DNA of 35,439 nucleotides from Clostridiales bacterium (GTDB lineage: Bacteria > Bacillota > Clostridia > Lachnospirales > Lachnospiraceae): NCBI GenBank assembly GCA_012839085.1, contig DUNZ01000014.1:1-35439 (forward strand), written 5' to 3'. Shown here piece after piece: positions 15,439 to 24,593 of this stretch. Under the pieces are notes generated by a model that had not been told where the DNA came from, did no database searches, and worked only from the letters and a program-made list of their open reading frames with translations. Numbering within the stretch: the first letter of the stretch is position 1; the number at the start of each line of letters is the position of its first letter. The position numbers and the translations under genes were made by a program.

Positions 15439-16917
15439 TTACTGACTAAGCTTATCAATTGCAATGCGTATTCTATTCAAACTCTCTTCTTTGCCTAGAA
15501 TACTCATAATCTCATAAGCTCCTCCAGGTGTCGATTGCTTACCAGATACTGCTGTTCGAACCGGCCATAGACCTTGACCATTCTTAATTCCCTTTTCTTT
15601 GATATAAGACATCATGACTTCTTCAATTCCAGCTTCTGAATAATCATTCAGTGCCTCAAATCTTGGTAACAGTTCTGTTAAAACAGTAAGGGAACTTGCT
15701 GCATCGGTCTTCATCTTTTTATGGCTAAACATTGCAATATCATAATCTGGTAAGTCTTCAAAGAAATCAATCAAATCTTTAATATCAAGAAATGTTTCGA
15801 TTCTTGTTTTTATTAACTCTGCTATTCTTCTGGTGTTTAAATCTTTTTTAATCACTTCCTTAATATATGGAAGTGCCATCTGATAAAACTTCTCATCATC
15901 CATCTTCTTAAGATATTCACTATTCATCCAGCGTAATTTCACCATATCAAAAACAGCAGGCGCTTTATTAATATGTTTATAATCAAAGGCTTCAACTAAC
16001 TCATCTAAGGACATGATTTCCCTGTTATCTGACGGACTCCATCCCAGTAGTGCAACAAAATTAACAATGGCTTCTGAAACAAAACCTTGTTCAAGCAAAT
16101 CCTCGTAAGAGGAATGTCCACTACGTTTACTTAATTTTTTATGTTCTTCATTGGTAATCAAAGGACAATGAATATATACTGGCTCTTCCCAACCAAAGGC
16201 TTGATATAATCTAGTGTATTTGGGAGTCGAGGATAAATACTCGTTTCCTCTAACTACATGGGTGATTTTCATTAGATGGTCATCCACAACATTAGCAAAA
16301 TTATAGGTAGGATATCCATCGGATTTAATCAGAATCATATCATCCAATTCCTCATTATCCACTGCAATATCACCAAAAATAACGTCATGGAAGGTAGTAG
16401 TCCCCTCTGTAGGAATGTTCTGTCGAATTACATAAGGTACTCCCGCTGCTAATTTTTCTTCAACCTCTGCTTTCGACAAATGAAGGCAGTGTTTATCATA
16501 TTTTGTAAATTCTTTTACTTCAGAATCCTCGTCCTCTGATGGAGTAGCAAGCACATTTTTAATTGAATCTAATCTATCCTTTGAACAAAAGCAATAGTAA
16601 GCAGCACCTTTTTCTACTAGTTTTTTTGCATATTCCAAGTAGATTCCACTGGCTTGACGTTCACTTTGTACATAAGGTCCATAGCCCCCATCCTTGTCCG
16701 GTCCTTCATCATGAATAAGCCCTGTCCCCTGTAAAGTTCGATAAATAATTTCAACAGCACCCTCCACATATCGTTCCTGATCGGTATCCTCTATTCTTAA
16801 TATAAAGGAACCACCCTCATGCTTTGAGATTAAATATGCATATAGCGCGGTTCTTAAGTTACCAACATGCATCCTACCAGTAGGACTTGGTGCATATCTT
16901 GTTCTTACTTCGTTCAT
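15439..16917 (-). CDS. gltX: Glutamyl-tRNA synthetase
   Basis: A 492-residue class I aminoacyl-tRNA synthetase charging tRNA-Glu. The signature [18 protein letters not shown] contains the HIGH-type box (HVGN, residue 17), and KLSKRSG near 261 is the KMSKS-type loop. A CxC...CxH set (YCFC near 110 and HCLHL near 145) resembles the zinc-binding insertion of the E. coli enzyme. Full length with a normal C-terminal anticodon-binding part. Whether it also charges tRNA-Gln (non-discriminating form) cannot be read from the sequence. AGGAAGGG precedes the ATG; 18 nt separate it from the zinc-ribbon gene, so it is the middle gene of a three-gene leftward operon. Confidence 0.97.
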   Translation of the reverse strand: MNEVRTRYAPSPTGRMHVGNLRTALYAYLISKHEGGSFILRIEDTDQERYVEGAVEIIYRTLQGTGLIHDEGPDKDGGYGPYVQSERQASGIYLEYAKKLVEKGAAYYCFCSKDRLDSIKNVLATPSEDEDSEVKEFTKYDKHCLHLSKAEVEEKLAAGVPYVIRQNIPTEGTTTFHDVIFGDIAVDNEELDDMILIKSDGYPTYNFANVVDDHLMKITHVVRGNEYLSSTPKYTRLYQAFGWEEPVYIHCPLITNEEHKKLSKRSGHSSYEDLLEQGFVSEAIVNFVALLGWSPSDNREIMSLDELVEAFDYKHINKAPAVFDMVKLRWMNSEYLKKMDDEKFYQMALPYIKEVIKKDLNTRRIAELIKTRIETFLDIKDLIDFFEDLPDYDIAMFSHKKMKTDAASSLTVLTELLPRFEALNDYSEAGIEEVMMSYIKEKGIKNGQGLWPVRTAVSGKQSTPGGAYEIMSILGKEESLNRIRIAIDKLSQ

Positions 16918-16935
16918 CTTAAATATCCCTTCCTA

Positions 16936-17388
16936 TTAATTAATTTCATTTAGAATATTATAATACTTATTCATATCAAAATTCATATTAATTATATCCT
17001 GAAGCATGGTACTATTCAAGGTAATGTATAGGATTACAATTACCATAATTACAAAACTAATACCCATGATAATCAGCATTGCTCTTGCCCAATTCTTTTT
17101 ACTTTGTATTGTTTTATTATCAAAAGACCACACCAATAGTAAAGTTAAGGAAATAATCCATCCAACATATGGGATAAATACTGATAATAATACACTTCCG
17201 TAACTACCCAACCAATGTAATAGTGATATGGGCTTTTCATAACCTTCTGGTATGATCGCTGCCTTGGTTTCTTGCTCTGGCTTTATATAAAAGGTTGAGG
17301 AGATATCACCTCGATATGAACTCCCACAATATTCACAGAAATTTGCGTTCTCATTTTGCGTATGTCTTCCACATGTATTACATACCAT
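16936..17388 (-). CDS. Zinc-ribbon membrane protein
   Basis: 150 residues. An N-terminal zinc ribbon, CNTCGRHTQNENANFCEYCG, is followed by a linker and two hydrophobic spans (YGSVLLSVFIPYVGWIISLTLLL and AMLIIMGISFVIMVIVILYI), with a short Asn-rich tail. Such zinc-ribbon plus two-span proteins are common and uncharacterised in Clostridia; the ribbon is probably cytoplasmic. The ATG follows AGAGGTGATG. It heads the operon with gltX and the UvrD-like helicase, with no obvious functional link to them. Confidence 0.8.
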   Translation of the reverse strand: MVCNTCGRHTQNENANFCEYCGSSYRGDISSTFYIKPEQETKAAIIPEGYEKPISLLHWLGSYGSVLLSVFIPYVGWIISLTLLLVWSFDNKTIQSKKNWARAMLIIMGISFVIMVIVILYITLNSTMLQDIINMNFDMNKYYNILNEIN

Positions 17389-17414
17389 ATCATCACCTCT
17401 TCTCTTGTTTTTCC

Positions 17415-17463
17415 ATTATACCACAGGATTGTTAAAAATCAATCTATGAAGATTGTTCCTGTG
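17415..17463 (-). promoter_or_regulatory. Promoter of the zinc-ribbon/gltX operon with an inverted repeat
   Basis: Minus-strand TTGATT (17437-17442), 16-nt spacer, TATAAT (17415-17420) with TGG before it (extended -10). CACAGGA (17422-17428) and TCCTGTG (17457-17463) form an inverted repeat enclosing the -35, with a smaller CAATC/GATTG pair inside. It may be an operator. Confidence 0.6.
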
Positions 17464-17475
17464 AAATTCATTGCT

Positions 17476-17512
17476 TAAAATAAAGAAGGGGTGTTTCTAC
17501 AACGACCCCTTC
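17476..17512 (-). terminator. Terminator of the ABC-CARDB operon
   Basis: GAAGGGGT (17485-17492) and ACCCCTTC (17505-17512) form a perfect 8-bp stem, followed on the minus strand by TTTATTTT. Confidence 0.87.
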
Positions 17513-17558
17513 ATCAATTTATTACTAGGCTTTTATGAAATAATTCTTATGTATACTA

Positions 17559-18890
17559 TTAACCTTCCGATTTCATAGCTTCAATGGTTCTGATCTTTGT
17601 AGCCCTTCTAGCAGGGAAATATCCCGATAATACACCTACAAGAACAGAAAGGCCAATTGCAGCAAATGGCAAATAGAATGGAATCACTGCAAAAGTAGTA
17701 TTGGTCATATCATACATATAATTCCCAGACATCAAAGCCTTAAATAGAGGCTGACCGTATTTATTAATCAACCAAGCAGCAATAAAACCAAGAATATTTC
17801 CTACGATTCCTCCGATGAATCCAATCATACCTGCTTCGAACAAAAACAACTTTCGAATGTCTTTAATTACGCAACCCAATACCTTCATGATACCGATTTC
17901 TTTTGTTCTCTCATAGATGGACATTACCATGGTATTGGCAATACTAATAGCGGATACTACCATGGCTACTGTACCCAAAGCCAATAGTACCATCTGCAGA
18001 GTATTGGAAGCCTCAATCATAGGACTTAAATATTGCATATCACTCTCGGTCTGAAAGCCCATTTCCTTGATTTTATCTTGTACATCCTCAACATTATCAA
18101 TATTATCAACATTTAACCGAATTTCAGTATAATCATCAAGGGTTTTGATGGCTCTTTTACGATCTTCGAGATTTAAAGTATTACAATACTTCAGATAAAT
18201 CTCCTTAAAGTATTCTAAATCCATGTAGGTATTCCAATCGTATATGCCATTGGTTTCTTCCATTTTAGCAATGTTTTTTAATGGTACGCTAAATTCTTTT
18301 TTTCTCTCATTGGTAGGATAATCCTGAAACTTTAATATAATTTTACTTTTCTCCAAATCCACATCCACGGGAGTCCAATTCCATCCTCTAGAACCGGTAT
18401 CATAAAATTCAACCGCATTAGCTCCAAAAACAATTCCGGAATTGTCCTCTTGGTTAGGATATTCTCCCATGGTTAATCCAGGAAAATCAAAATCATCAAA
18501 GGCTTCACTATCCATGGCCGTAATATAGGCCCATCCCTCATATTTTCCCGTAAGGAGTCTAACACTCTTGTTAAGCACAGGTGTAACAGCCCTTACGTGT
18601 TCAATCTCTTTTAATCGCTTAACAAGATCATCATTTAATTCTTGTTCGACTGAACCAGAATAATTTCCATCTTCGTCATAGATATAGCCTCGATCACGTA
18701 CCGTTATAATGGTAAGACTCCCCAGCTCCTTGATCTGTTTATCAAAGTTTTGCTGCATTCCTTGACCAATGGATACCATGATTATGATGGACAGGGATCC
18801 GATTACGACACCTAGCACTGTAAGTATGGTTCTTGTCTTTCTTCTGGCTAGGTTCCGCAATCCCATCTTGATTAAATCTCTAATCCTCAT
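17559..18890 (-). CDS. ABC transporter permease, FtsX/MacB family
   Basis: The track ORF begins at 18935, inside the preceding gene; the ATG at 18890 (MRIRDLIKMGLRNLARRKTR) is the family start, giving 443 residues, and overlaps the upstream stop by 11 nt. Layout is that of MacB-type permeases: a cytoplasmic amphipathic N-terminus, one span (TILTVLGVVIGSLSIIIMVSIG), a large extracytoplasmic domain of about 220 residues, then three spans in an FtsX domain with IANTMVMSIYERTKEIGIMKVLG, ending in the FPARRATKIRTIEAMKSE motif. MacB-type machines do not carry substrates through the membrane but transmit ATP-driven motion to outside partners. Here the likely partners are the CARDB protein and the single-span protein encoded just before it. 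Confidence 0.9.
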   Translation of the reverse strand: MRIRDLIKMGLRNLARRKTRTILTVLGVVIGSLSIIIMVSIGQGMQQNFDKQIKELGSLTIITVRDRGYIYDEDGNYSGSVEQELNDDLVKRLKEIEHVRAVTPVLNKSVRLLTGKYEGWAYITAMDSEAFDDFDFPGLTMGEYPNQEDNSGIVFGANAVEFYDTGSRGWNWTPVDVDLEKSKIILKFQDYPTNERKKEFSVPLKNIAKMEETNGIYDWNTYMDLEYFKEIYLKYCNTLNLEDRKRAIKTLDDYTEIRLNVDNIDNVEDVQDKIKEMGFQTESDMQYLSPMIEASNTLQMVLLALGTVAMVVSAISIANTMVMSIYERTKEIGIMKVLGCVIKDIRKLFLFEAGMIGFIGGIVGNILGFIAAWLINKYGQPLFKALMSGNYMYDMTNTTFAVIPFYLPFAAIGLSVLVGVLSGYFPARRATKIRTIEAMKSEG

Positions 18891-19122
18891 ATAATTCAAT
18901 CCCTTTTTTGATTTTTCTTCTTGCCAATAAGGCACCTAAGGCCACGCTAACAAAAAGTACGGCAACTGAAATTCCGATGACAAACGGCCAAGAAGATAAT
19001 AACGGATCTTTTACTTCTGCCATTCCAGTTTCCATCCCATATTCATCATACATACCCATGTCAAAAGCCGGATCCATATAAATATCTTCTGTAGCAACCA
19101 TTTCATTCAAAATACTATCCAT
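18880..19122 (-). CDS. Small single-span membrane protein of the ABC module
   Basis: 80 residues, no family recognised. The first half is acidic and Met-rich (seven Met in 33 residues, for example DPAFDMGMYDEYGMETGM); then one membrane span (WPFVIGISVAVLFVSVALGALL) and a short basic tail (ARRKIKKG). The charge pattern predicts the acidic half outside and the tail inside. The ATG follows GGAGG. The stop overlaps the permease start by 11 nt, which indicates coupled translation and probably a 1:1 partner of the permease. A 6-bp hairpin GCGTTT-CAA-AAACGC (19140-19154) lies just before its ribosome site. Confidence 0.75.
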   Translation of the reverse strand: MDSILNEMVATEDIYMDPAFDMGMYDEYGMETGMAEVKDPLLSSWPFVIGISVAVLFVSVALGALLARRKIKKGIELYED

Positions 19123-19207
19123 TATTTAAACCTCCATCTGCGTTTCAAAAACGCTAGTGTCAATATTTTAATAGCCTGTCAAATTATTTACACAAACAAT
19201 AAAGGGC

Positions 19208-21664
19208 TTAATAGTTTAATTCTTCTTGCTTACGAAGCTTACTTCTATAAATACTAATAATAATTTTTCTTGTAATAGGAATAAATAAGATGAATATAGC
19301 TACTTGAATCGTTATAAACATCCACAGAGGAAGAATTTCCTTCTTAGTTTCAGGCATGGAAGGATTAAACACATCTTCATAACCCCCCTGATCCATTCCT
19401 GGATCCCATACCATAGGTGAATTCACCATTTGCTCAAATTCCTTAATATATTCCACTTCATCTCCATTGCTATCTTCAAAGGTAATCTTTAAAATACACT
19501 TTGCCATACCTTCCATATTAGGAATTACGTCAAATTCAACATATTCCGCGGAACCTGGTGAAACATTTCCTATATAATGCATGTCACCATCCGCTTTTAC
19601 AAAATCGCCTTCTACAGTAGCAATTACATTATTAAGAGGGGATTTACCCATATTAAAAAACTCAAAGGAAAGTATCGCTGTATTACCAATTGTTACCATT
19701 CCATCCCAGGAATATACATAAGCATAATCAACTACTGGTCTGGAATTTTCAACTGCCTGGAGATTTAATTCTACTTCTTTCATTTCTCCAATTTCTCCAG
19801 TAGCAGGGTTGATCTCTGCTCCATCATACTCATATTCAAATGTAACCTTGAGAGGATAAGTCTTTGTTGTTGCATCATTCTTAACCTTCATCTCTAATGT
19901 CTTCTGAACAGTTTCTCCAGGAGCGATCTTATTGATATAAAAACTATTGCTACCTTGAGTTGTACTGAATATATTTTCAGGTTGTGTTACAGTAACTGTT
20001 ATATTTTTCGCAGCTACTGTAGCATTGGTGTTATAGATATCAAAGGTAAAGTTAAATACAGATCCTGCCCTTAATTCCTCTACATCCGTAACATAATTAC
20101 TGATGATTAGTTTTGGCCTACTAATGGTATCTTCTGCCTCTTCCTTCTTTACATTCTGCACATTACGAATTGGAATGTTAATTGTTTCACTCATTTGTCC
20201 CGCATATGAGATATTCACTGTTAAATTATTCAATCCATGAGGTACATTTTCAGAAACATTCAAAGGAATCGTAATTCTTGTAGTCTTTCCAGCTTCTAAT
20301 TTTTCTATGTAAATATAAGGATCCGAATTAACCGGAATAAAAGTATCTCCTGTTAAATTACTAAGTGATATTTTAATTTCTGATACATCAACTTTACTCT
20401 TATTCTCAATATCAAAGGAAACTTCTAGCTTATCTCCAGCTTTCGGTTTCTCCGGGGATTGTTTTACATTGTCTATAATCAGATTTGGTTCGTCCGTGGA
20501 AACCACTTCACCAATAATATCCAACCAAACATTTTGATTGTTCTCATAAGTTCCACCAGCTTCATCTTTGTAATTCACGATAACATTAAGATTCTTAAGC
20601 CCGCTTGTGGCTTCCTTGGAAACTATCAATGGAATTTCCACTTGAATTGTTTCATCTTCATTCAAATTGGAAACTTCTATTCCATCTGTAAAATAATTGG
20701 TAAGGAAACTACTCACCCCAATACTGGAACTATCAATAGATACATTAATATCCTTTGCCTTTGAAAATCCCTGGTTCGTAATTGTGGCAACTACCGTAAA
20801 CTCGTTACCTACCTTCAAATCACCAATATAGCTAATATTATCAAATTGCAAGTTAGGAGAATATTCATTTTTCTTAAGGTTTACAATGATACCATAGGTC
20901 TCCTGAATAGAGTCACCATCAACTGTTTTAAATTTAAAATTAATATCTAGGGATTGATTTCCAGCTTCAGCACTACTTAATATACTTACTGGTAAGGTTA
21001 CTTTTTCTTGGGCACCAGGAAGTAAATCTCCTACCTTAATCTCTTTCGCGGAATATTTTTCTGCAATTCCAGAACTGCCATAATCAACAGAAAAATATAC
21101 ATTCCGTGCCATTAATTCTCCTTCGTTTTTAATCACAAAGGAAAGATCTGTATCATTACCAATATAAAAGTTTTTCAATTCGATATTGCTTACCGTCAAT
21201 TGAGCCGGTGCCTTTTCTTCTAATATACTAAGATAAGTATCCACATAAGAAGTTGTAAGCTGACCTGATGATTGCCAATCGATATATGTAAAGGATAATC
21301 GGATTGGATAGTCACCGATTTTTGCAGATTCCTTAACTCTTACATTGAATTCCACATATGTAGTTGAACTGCTTGATATTCCATTAACTTCAATGTTATT
21401 AACCTTTAACTTTGGATTTGTAAATGTAAATGGAGCATTATCTGCTGACACTTTTACTGTTGGCTTATCTATATATGTTCCTATTGCTTTTACTGGTATG
21501 CTTATTGTTGATTCTTCTCCCGGTTTTACAATAAACTCTAAATTCCCTTCCGTGATTTCAATTGCTGACGCTGCAGCTGCTGCCATGTTACTATTTCCGG
21601 TCATGGCTGCTGTTAACACTAATGAGATAACCAGCATTGCAGTTAATATTTTTTTCCCTCTCAT
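19208..21664 (-). CDS. Membrane-anchored surface protein with repeated CARDB-like Ig-fold modules
   Basis: 818 residues. An N-terminal signal peptide (MRGKKILTAMLVISLVLTAA, probable cleavage after the Ala run near residue 33) and a C-terminal span (LWMFITIQVAIFILFIPI) followed by a basic tail place the body outside the cell. Between them are about six Ig-like modules of roughly 110-130 residues, each beginning with a pattern such as PNLQFDNISYIGDLKVGNEF or PNLIIDNVKQSPEKPKAGDK and containing a conserved N-x-G or N-x-S turn in ITNQG/IENKS/IKNEG. This is the CARDB/COG1361 S-layer-like architecture. It is not a lipoprotein (no lipobox) nor a typical solute-binding protein. Its place between ATPase and permease genes suggests a stalk or adaptor for the MacB-type complex. 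Function not known. Confidence 0.85.
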   Translation of the reverse strand: MRGKKILTAMLVISLVLTAAMTGNSNMAAAAASAIEITEGNLEFIVKPGEESTISIPVKAIGTYIDKPTVKVSADNAPFTFTNPKLKVNNIEVNGISSSSTTYVEFNVRVKESAKIGDYPIRLSFTYIDWQSSGQLTTSYVDTYLSILEEKAPAQLTVSNIELKNFYIGNDTDLSFVIKNEGELMARNVYFSVDYGSSGIAEKYSAKEIKVGDLLPGAQEKVTLPVSILSSAEAGNQSLDINFKFKTVDGDSIQETYGIIVNLKKNEYSPNLQFDNISYIGDLKVGNEFTVVATITNQGFSKAKDINVSIDSSSIGVSSFLTNYFTDGIEVSNLNEDETIQVEIPLIVSKEATSGLKNLNVIVNYKDEAGGTYENNQNVWLDIIGEVVSTDEPNLIIDNVKQSPEKPKAGDKLEVSFDIENKSKVDVSEIKISLSNLTGDTFIPVNSDPYIYIEKLEAGKTTRITIPLNVSENVPHGLNNLTVNISYAGQMSETINIPIRNVQNVKKEEAEDTISRPKLIISNYVTDVEELRAGSVFNFTFDIYNTNATVAAKNITVTVTQPENIFSTTQGSNSFYINKIAPGETVQKTLEMKVKNDATTKTYPLKVTFEYEYDGAEINPATGEIGEMKEVELNLQAVENSRPVVDYAYVYSWDGMVTIGNTAILSFEFFNMGKSPLNNVIATVEGDFVKADGDMHYIGNVSPGSAEYVEFDVIPNMEGMAKCILKITFEDSNGDEVEYIKEFEQMVNSPMVWDPGMDQGGYEDVFNPSMPETKKEILPLWMFITIQVAIFILFIPITRKIIISIYRSKLRKQEELNY

Positions 21665-21833
21665 TTCTATTACCTCTGCTTCCTTTCCAATTTAATTTCA
21701 TTCTTCGATTTTGGTATTCAATTCTCCATTATATCTTTTATATTTCATTCTTTTTATTTTATTCTATTTGTTTTATACAATGGTAAACTTAAATTCTCAT
21801 TGTTTGGATGATTGCCTTTTTCCTTGTCAATTA

Positions 21834-22592
21834 CTATGACACATCCGTAGCAATCTCCTGTGTTTCTTCTGGGGGCAGTTCTTCGGCTTGCTTAGTAAAT
21901 TCTTCAATTTTTTCTACCTTACCATCAAAGATATGGATGATCTTGTCAGCATATTCTGCCAATCTTCGATCATGGGTTACCATAACGATGGTTAAGTTGT
22001 TTGCCTTGGCCATATCTTTTATTAAGTCCATAACCTCCTTAGATGTTTTCGAATCAAGATTTCCCGTAGGCTCATCAGCAAAAACGATCGACGGATTACT
22101 GACAAAGGCTCTGGCAATTCCGACCCTTTGCTGCTGACCACCACTCATCTCTTTGGGTTTGTGTTTTAATCTAGAACCCAAACCTACCTTAGTTAAGATG
22201 TTCCTTGCCATCTTCTTACGCTTTCTAGTAGGAACACGTTTGAATACCAAGGGTAGTTCCACATTCTCTAATGCAGTCATGGAGTTTAATAGATTATATG
22301 ACTGAAATACAAAGCCCAAATTATTTTGACGGAACTTTGCTAAGGCCCTTTCACTCATTTTATGAATGTGCCGGCCTTTTATTATAATCTGGCCGGAGGT
22401 TACTTTTTCAATTCCTGCCATGAGATTTAATAAGGTGGATTTTCCCGAACCAGACACACCATATAAGCAGCAGAACTCACCTTTTTTAATGGTGAAGCTA
22501 ACATTATCTACTGCACAAATCCGTTCCTTGCCCATGCGATATATTTTTTTTACATTTTTTAATTCAATTACATTTTCTGCTTTATTACTCAT
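21834..22592 (-). CDS. ABC transporter ATP-binding protein, LolD/MacB type
   Basis: 252 residues. Walker A GVSGSGKST, Q-loop FVFQSYNLLNSMTALENVEL, signature MSGGQQQRVGIARAF, Walker B VFADEPTGNLDSKTS and switch His VMVTHD are all intact. The NLLNSMTALENVELPL region is characteristic of the LolD/MacB/FtsE-like group that pairs with FtsX-fold permeases. A C-terminal extension of about 25 acidic residues follows the catalytic core. AGGAAGGTG precedes the ATG. It is the first gene of the leftward module; 169 AT-rich bases without a visible terminator lie between it and the CARDB gene, so one transcript is plausible. Confidence 0.93.
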   Translation of the reverse strand: MSNKAENVIELKNVKKIYRMGKERICAVDNVSFTIKKGEFCCLYGVSGSGKSTLLNLMAGIEKVTSGQIIIKGRHIHKMSERALAKFRQNNLGFVFQSYNLLNSMTALENVELPLVFKRVPTRKRKKMARNILTKVGLGSRLKHKPKEMSGGQQQRVGIARAFVSNPSIVFADEPTGNLDSKTSKEVMDLIKDMAKANNLTIVMVTHDRRLAEYADKIIHIFDGKVEKIEEFTKQAEELPPEETQEIATDVS

Positions 22593-22659
22593 AGCTGCAC
22601 CTTCCTGATTCCGACGCTAAAAGCACCTACTACAGATTAATACTACACCATAAATGTTA

Positions 22660-22690
22660 AATATATTTTTCCAAAAACCTTAAGTTTTTC
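22660..22690 (-). terminator. Probable terminator of the kinase/AI-2E operon
   Basis: On the minus strand two CTTAAG hexamers separated by AAAAA can pair and are followed by GTTTTTGG; flanking A and T runs can extend the stem. The stem is AT-rich, so efficiency is uncertain. Confidence 0.55.
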
Positions 22691-22701
22691 TTAAGTTTTT
22701 A

Positions 22702-23922
22702 TTAAGGCTTCTTGTTTTTATTATAAAAATTATTTTCTTTTTGTAATTTTTCCTTATGTTTTAGCCTTCGCTCAATAAAACGCATAAAAACCAATTTAAT
22801 GTAAGCTCCTATGGGTACTGCCAGTAACATTCCCATAAAACCTCCAACGGCACTACCAAAAATCAGAGAAATGATTATGATTAAAGGATGAATCTTGATG
22901 GATCGACTTAATAACTTGGGTCCTATAAAATTACCATCAATTGACTGGATTATGATTAAGGCAATCATTGATATAAGCCAGGTTCTTATATCCCCACTGA
23001 TTAGACAAACGAAGGTGGTACTGATATAGGCTACAATTGGCCCAAAGTAGGGGATTAAGTTACAAATCCCTGAAAAAATGCCAATTACAATAGCAAATTT
23101 TACACCCGTAATAGACAAAACAATACTAATAATAATGACCATAAGAAAGGCGTCTGCCAGTTGACCTCTAATATAACCAGAAAAAACCCGATCTAAATCA
23201 TGAATCATATCTAGATTTTTTTTACTACGCTTTTCTGATAATAGTGCCATATTCACTTTTTTTATGTAAGCCATAAACATTCTTCCATCGATCATAAAAT
23301 AAAAACCGATGATAAAGCTAAAAATTATGGTTGTCATATACCCTGAAATATTGGTTATCGATTCGATAGCAGAACTAGCAAATCGAGTAATAATATTCAG
23401 AATATGATTCGTTGCATTCTTCACATATTGCTCTATTTCATCGGACTGTATATCTAGCTCACTTAATTTTTTTAGTAAAGATTTATAAAAGGCATCAAAA
23501 CTATTGACATATTCTTCTCCCAATCGAACAATATCGTCAAAGTTAGCAAAACGCAGTTGATCGGTAACTGAGAATACCAGTAAGGATACCAAAGCTGATG
23601 CTGCAAGAACGATTAAAACAATCGAAGTCACCGCAGCCCATGTCCGCGGTGCCTTAAGTTTTCTTAAAAACTTTGGTAATTTAACTTTCTTATATTTTCT
23701 TTCAAAAAAAGAAACAATCGGATCCATAAGATAAGCAAATGCAAAGCCAAATGTGATCGGCTTAATCACCTTAATAAACCAGCTTATCTTATCCATGACA
23801 ACCCAGAATATTATATGGGAATACGTGGCTATTAGACTAAGAATGTAAATGATAACAGCGGTTATAATAACATATAAGGATATTTGCATATACTTTTTAT
23901 TGAATATATCCTTCCATCTCAT
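22702..23922 (-). CDS. AI-2E family transporter (UPF0118/PerM/YtvI type)
   Basis: 406 residues with an estimated seven to eight membrane spans. Family marks are the N-terminal pair of spans, IKPITFGFAFAYLMDPIV, the long extracellular helical region, and the C-terminal block GICNLIPYFGPIVAYISTT plus FIGPKLLSRSIKIHPLIIII. Relatives include AI-2 exporter TqsA, Na+/H+ antiporters and many proteins of unknown substrate, so no substrate is assigned. Its ATG overlaps the stop of the upstream kinase-like gene as ATGA, showing coupled translation. Confidence 0.9.
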   Translation of the reverse strand: MRWKDIFNKKYMQISLYVIITAVIIYILSLIATYSHIIFWVVMDKISWFIKVIKPITFGFAFAYLMDPIVSFFERKYKKVKLPKFLRKLKAPRTWAAVTSIVLIVLAASALVSLLVFSVTDQLRFANFDDIVRLGEEYVNSFDAFYKSLLKKLSELDIQSDEIEQYVKNATNHILNIITRFASSAIESITNISGYMTTIIFSFIIGFYFMIDGRMFMAYIKKVNMALLSEKRSKKNLDMIHDLDRVFSGYIRGQLADAFLMVIIISIVLSITGVKFAIVIGIFSGICNLIPYFGPIVAYISTTFVCLISGDIRTWLISMIALIIIQSIDGNFIGPKLLSRSIKIHPLIIIISLIFGSAVGGFMGMLLAVPIGAYIKLVFMRFIERRLKHKEKLQKENNFYNKNKKP

Positions 23923-24554
23923 CCCTTCTCTGCACTACCCCCTTCCCCGTAGCCAATGAAACGTGCAATACAATCCACGCTATGGTCGATACCTATATAA
24001 TTGCTTTTAATGGATAGGTGATAGTTTTCAACCTTGCCCCATTTTTCACTAGCGTGATAATTGTAATAATTCGCTCTACGCTTATCGATTTTTAAAATCT
24101 CCTCCTCGGCTTTGTTGGCTGGTAGATTATATTGAGTAATGGCTCTGTTTTTACGATATTCCAAATCCGCCCAAATAAAAACATGAACCACATTTTCAAA
24201 ATCTCTTAAAATATAATCCGCACATCTACCTACAATGACACAAGGTCCTTCCATAGCAACCTTACGAATTACATTGGATTGGGCAAGATAGATCTGATCA
24301 TCCAAGGATAGGTGAGTAAAACCTATCTCCTGGTTACCATAAGCATTCATTCCCATGGCAATGGAATATAAAAGGCTGTTCGTTGCCTTCCTCTCAGCAT
24401 TTTCAAATACTGCTTCTGCAAAACCGCTCTCCTTAGCTGCTCTAGTAATAATTTCTTTATCATAAAACGGAATCCCTAATCTTTGGGCTAATTTAGCTCC
24501 AATTTCTCTTCCGCCGCTTCCGTATTGTCTACTGATCGTAATGATTTTATCCAT
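23919..24554 (-). CDS. Cytidylate kinase-like family protein
   Basis: The track start is nine codons too early; ATG 24554 follows GGAGTGA and gives 211 residues beginning MDKIITISRQYGSGGREIG. That P-loop variant (GSGGREIG, no canonical Lys-Ser/Thr) and the later PFYDKEII and CVIVGRCADYIL segments define the cytidylate kinase-like (AAK6-type) family. Real CMP kinase is a separate, better conserved protein, so this is unlikely to be the housekeeping Cmk. Substrate unknown. It is translationally coupled to the AI-2E transporter by a 4-nt ATGA overlap. Such kinase-like domains are often found beside membrane transporters in gut Clostridia, which hints at a regulatory or nucleotide-sensing role. 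Confidence 0.85.
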   Translation of the reverse strand: MDKIITISRQYGSGGREIGAKLAQRLGIPFYDKEIITRAAKESGFAEAVFENAERKATNSLLYSIAMGMNAYGNQEIGFTHLSLDDQIYLAQSNVIRKVAMEGPCVIVGRCADYILRDFENVVHVFIWADLEYRKNRAITQYNLPANKAEEEILKIDKRRANYYNYHASEKWGKVENYHLSIKSNYIGIDHSVDCIARFIGYGEGGSAEKG

Positions 24555-24593
24555 ACATATCACTCCATTCAAATTCTTCAATTATCTTCCTAT

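Noticed and set aside
21345-21695. 116-aa plus-strand ORF opposite the CARDB gene start
   Set aside because: Antisense to a well-supported signal peptide and first module; no ribosome site.
23919-24554. Housekeeping cytidylate kinase (cmk)
   Set aside because: The GSGGREIG P-loop and overall sequence fit the cytidylate kinase-like family and not CMP kinase, which is usually near rpsA or plsC-type genes.
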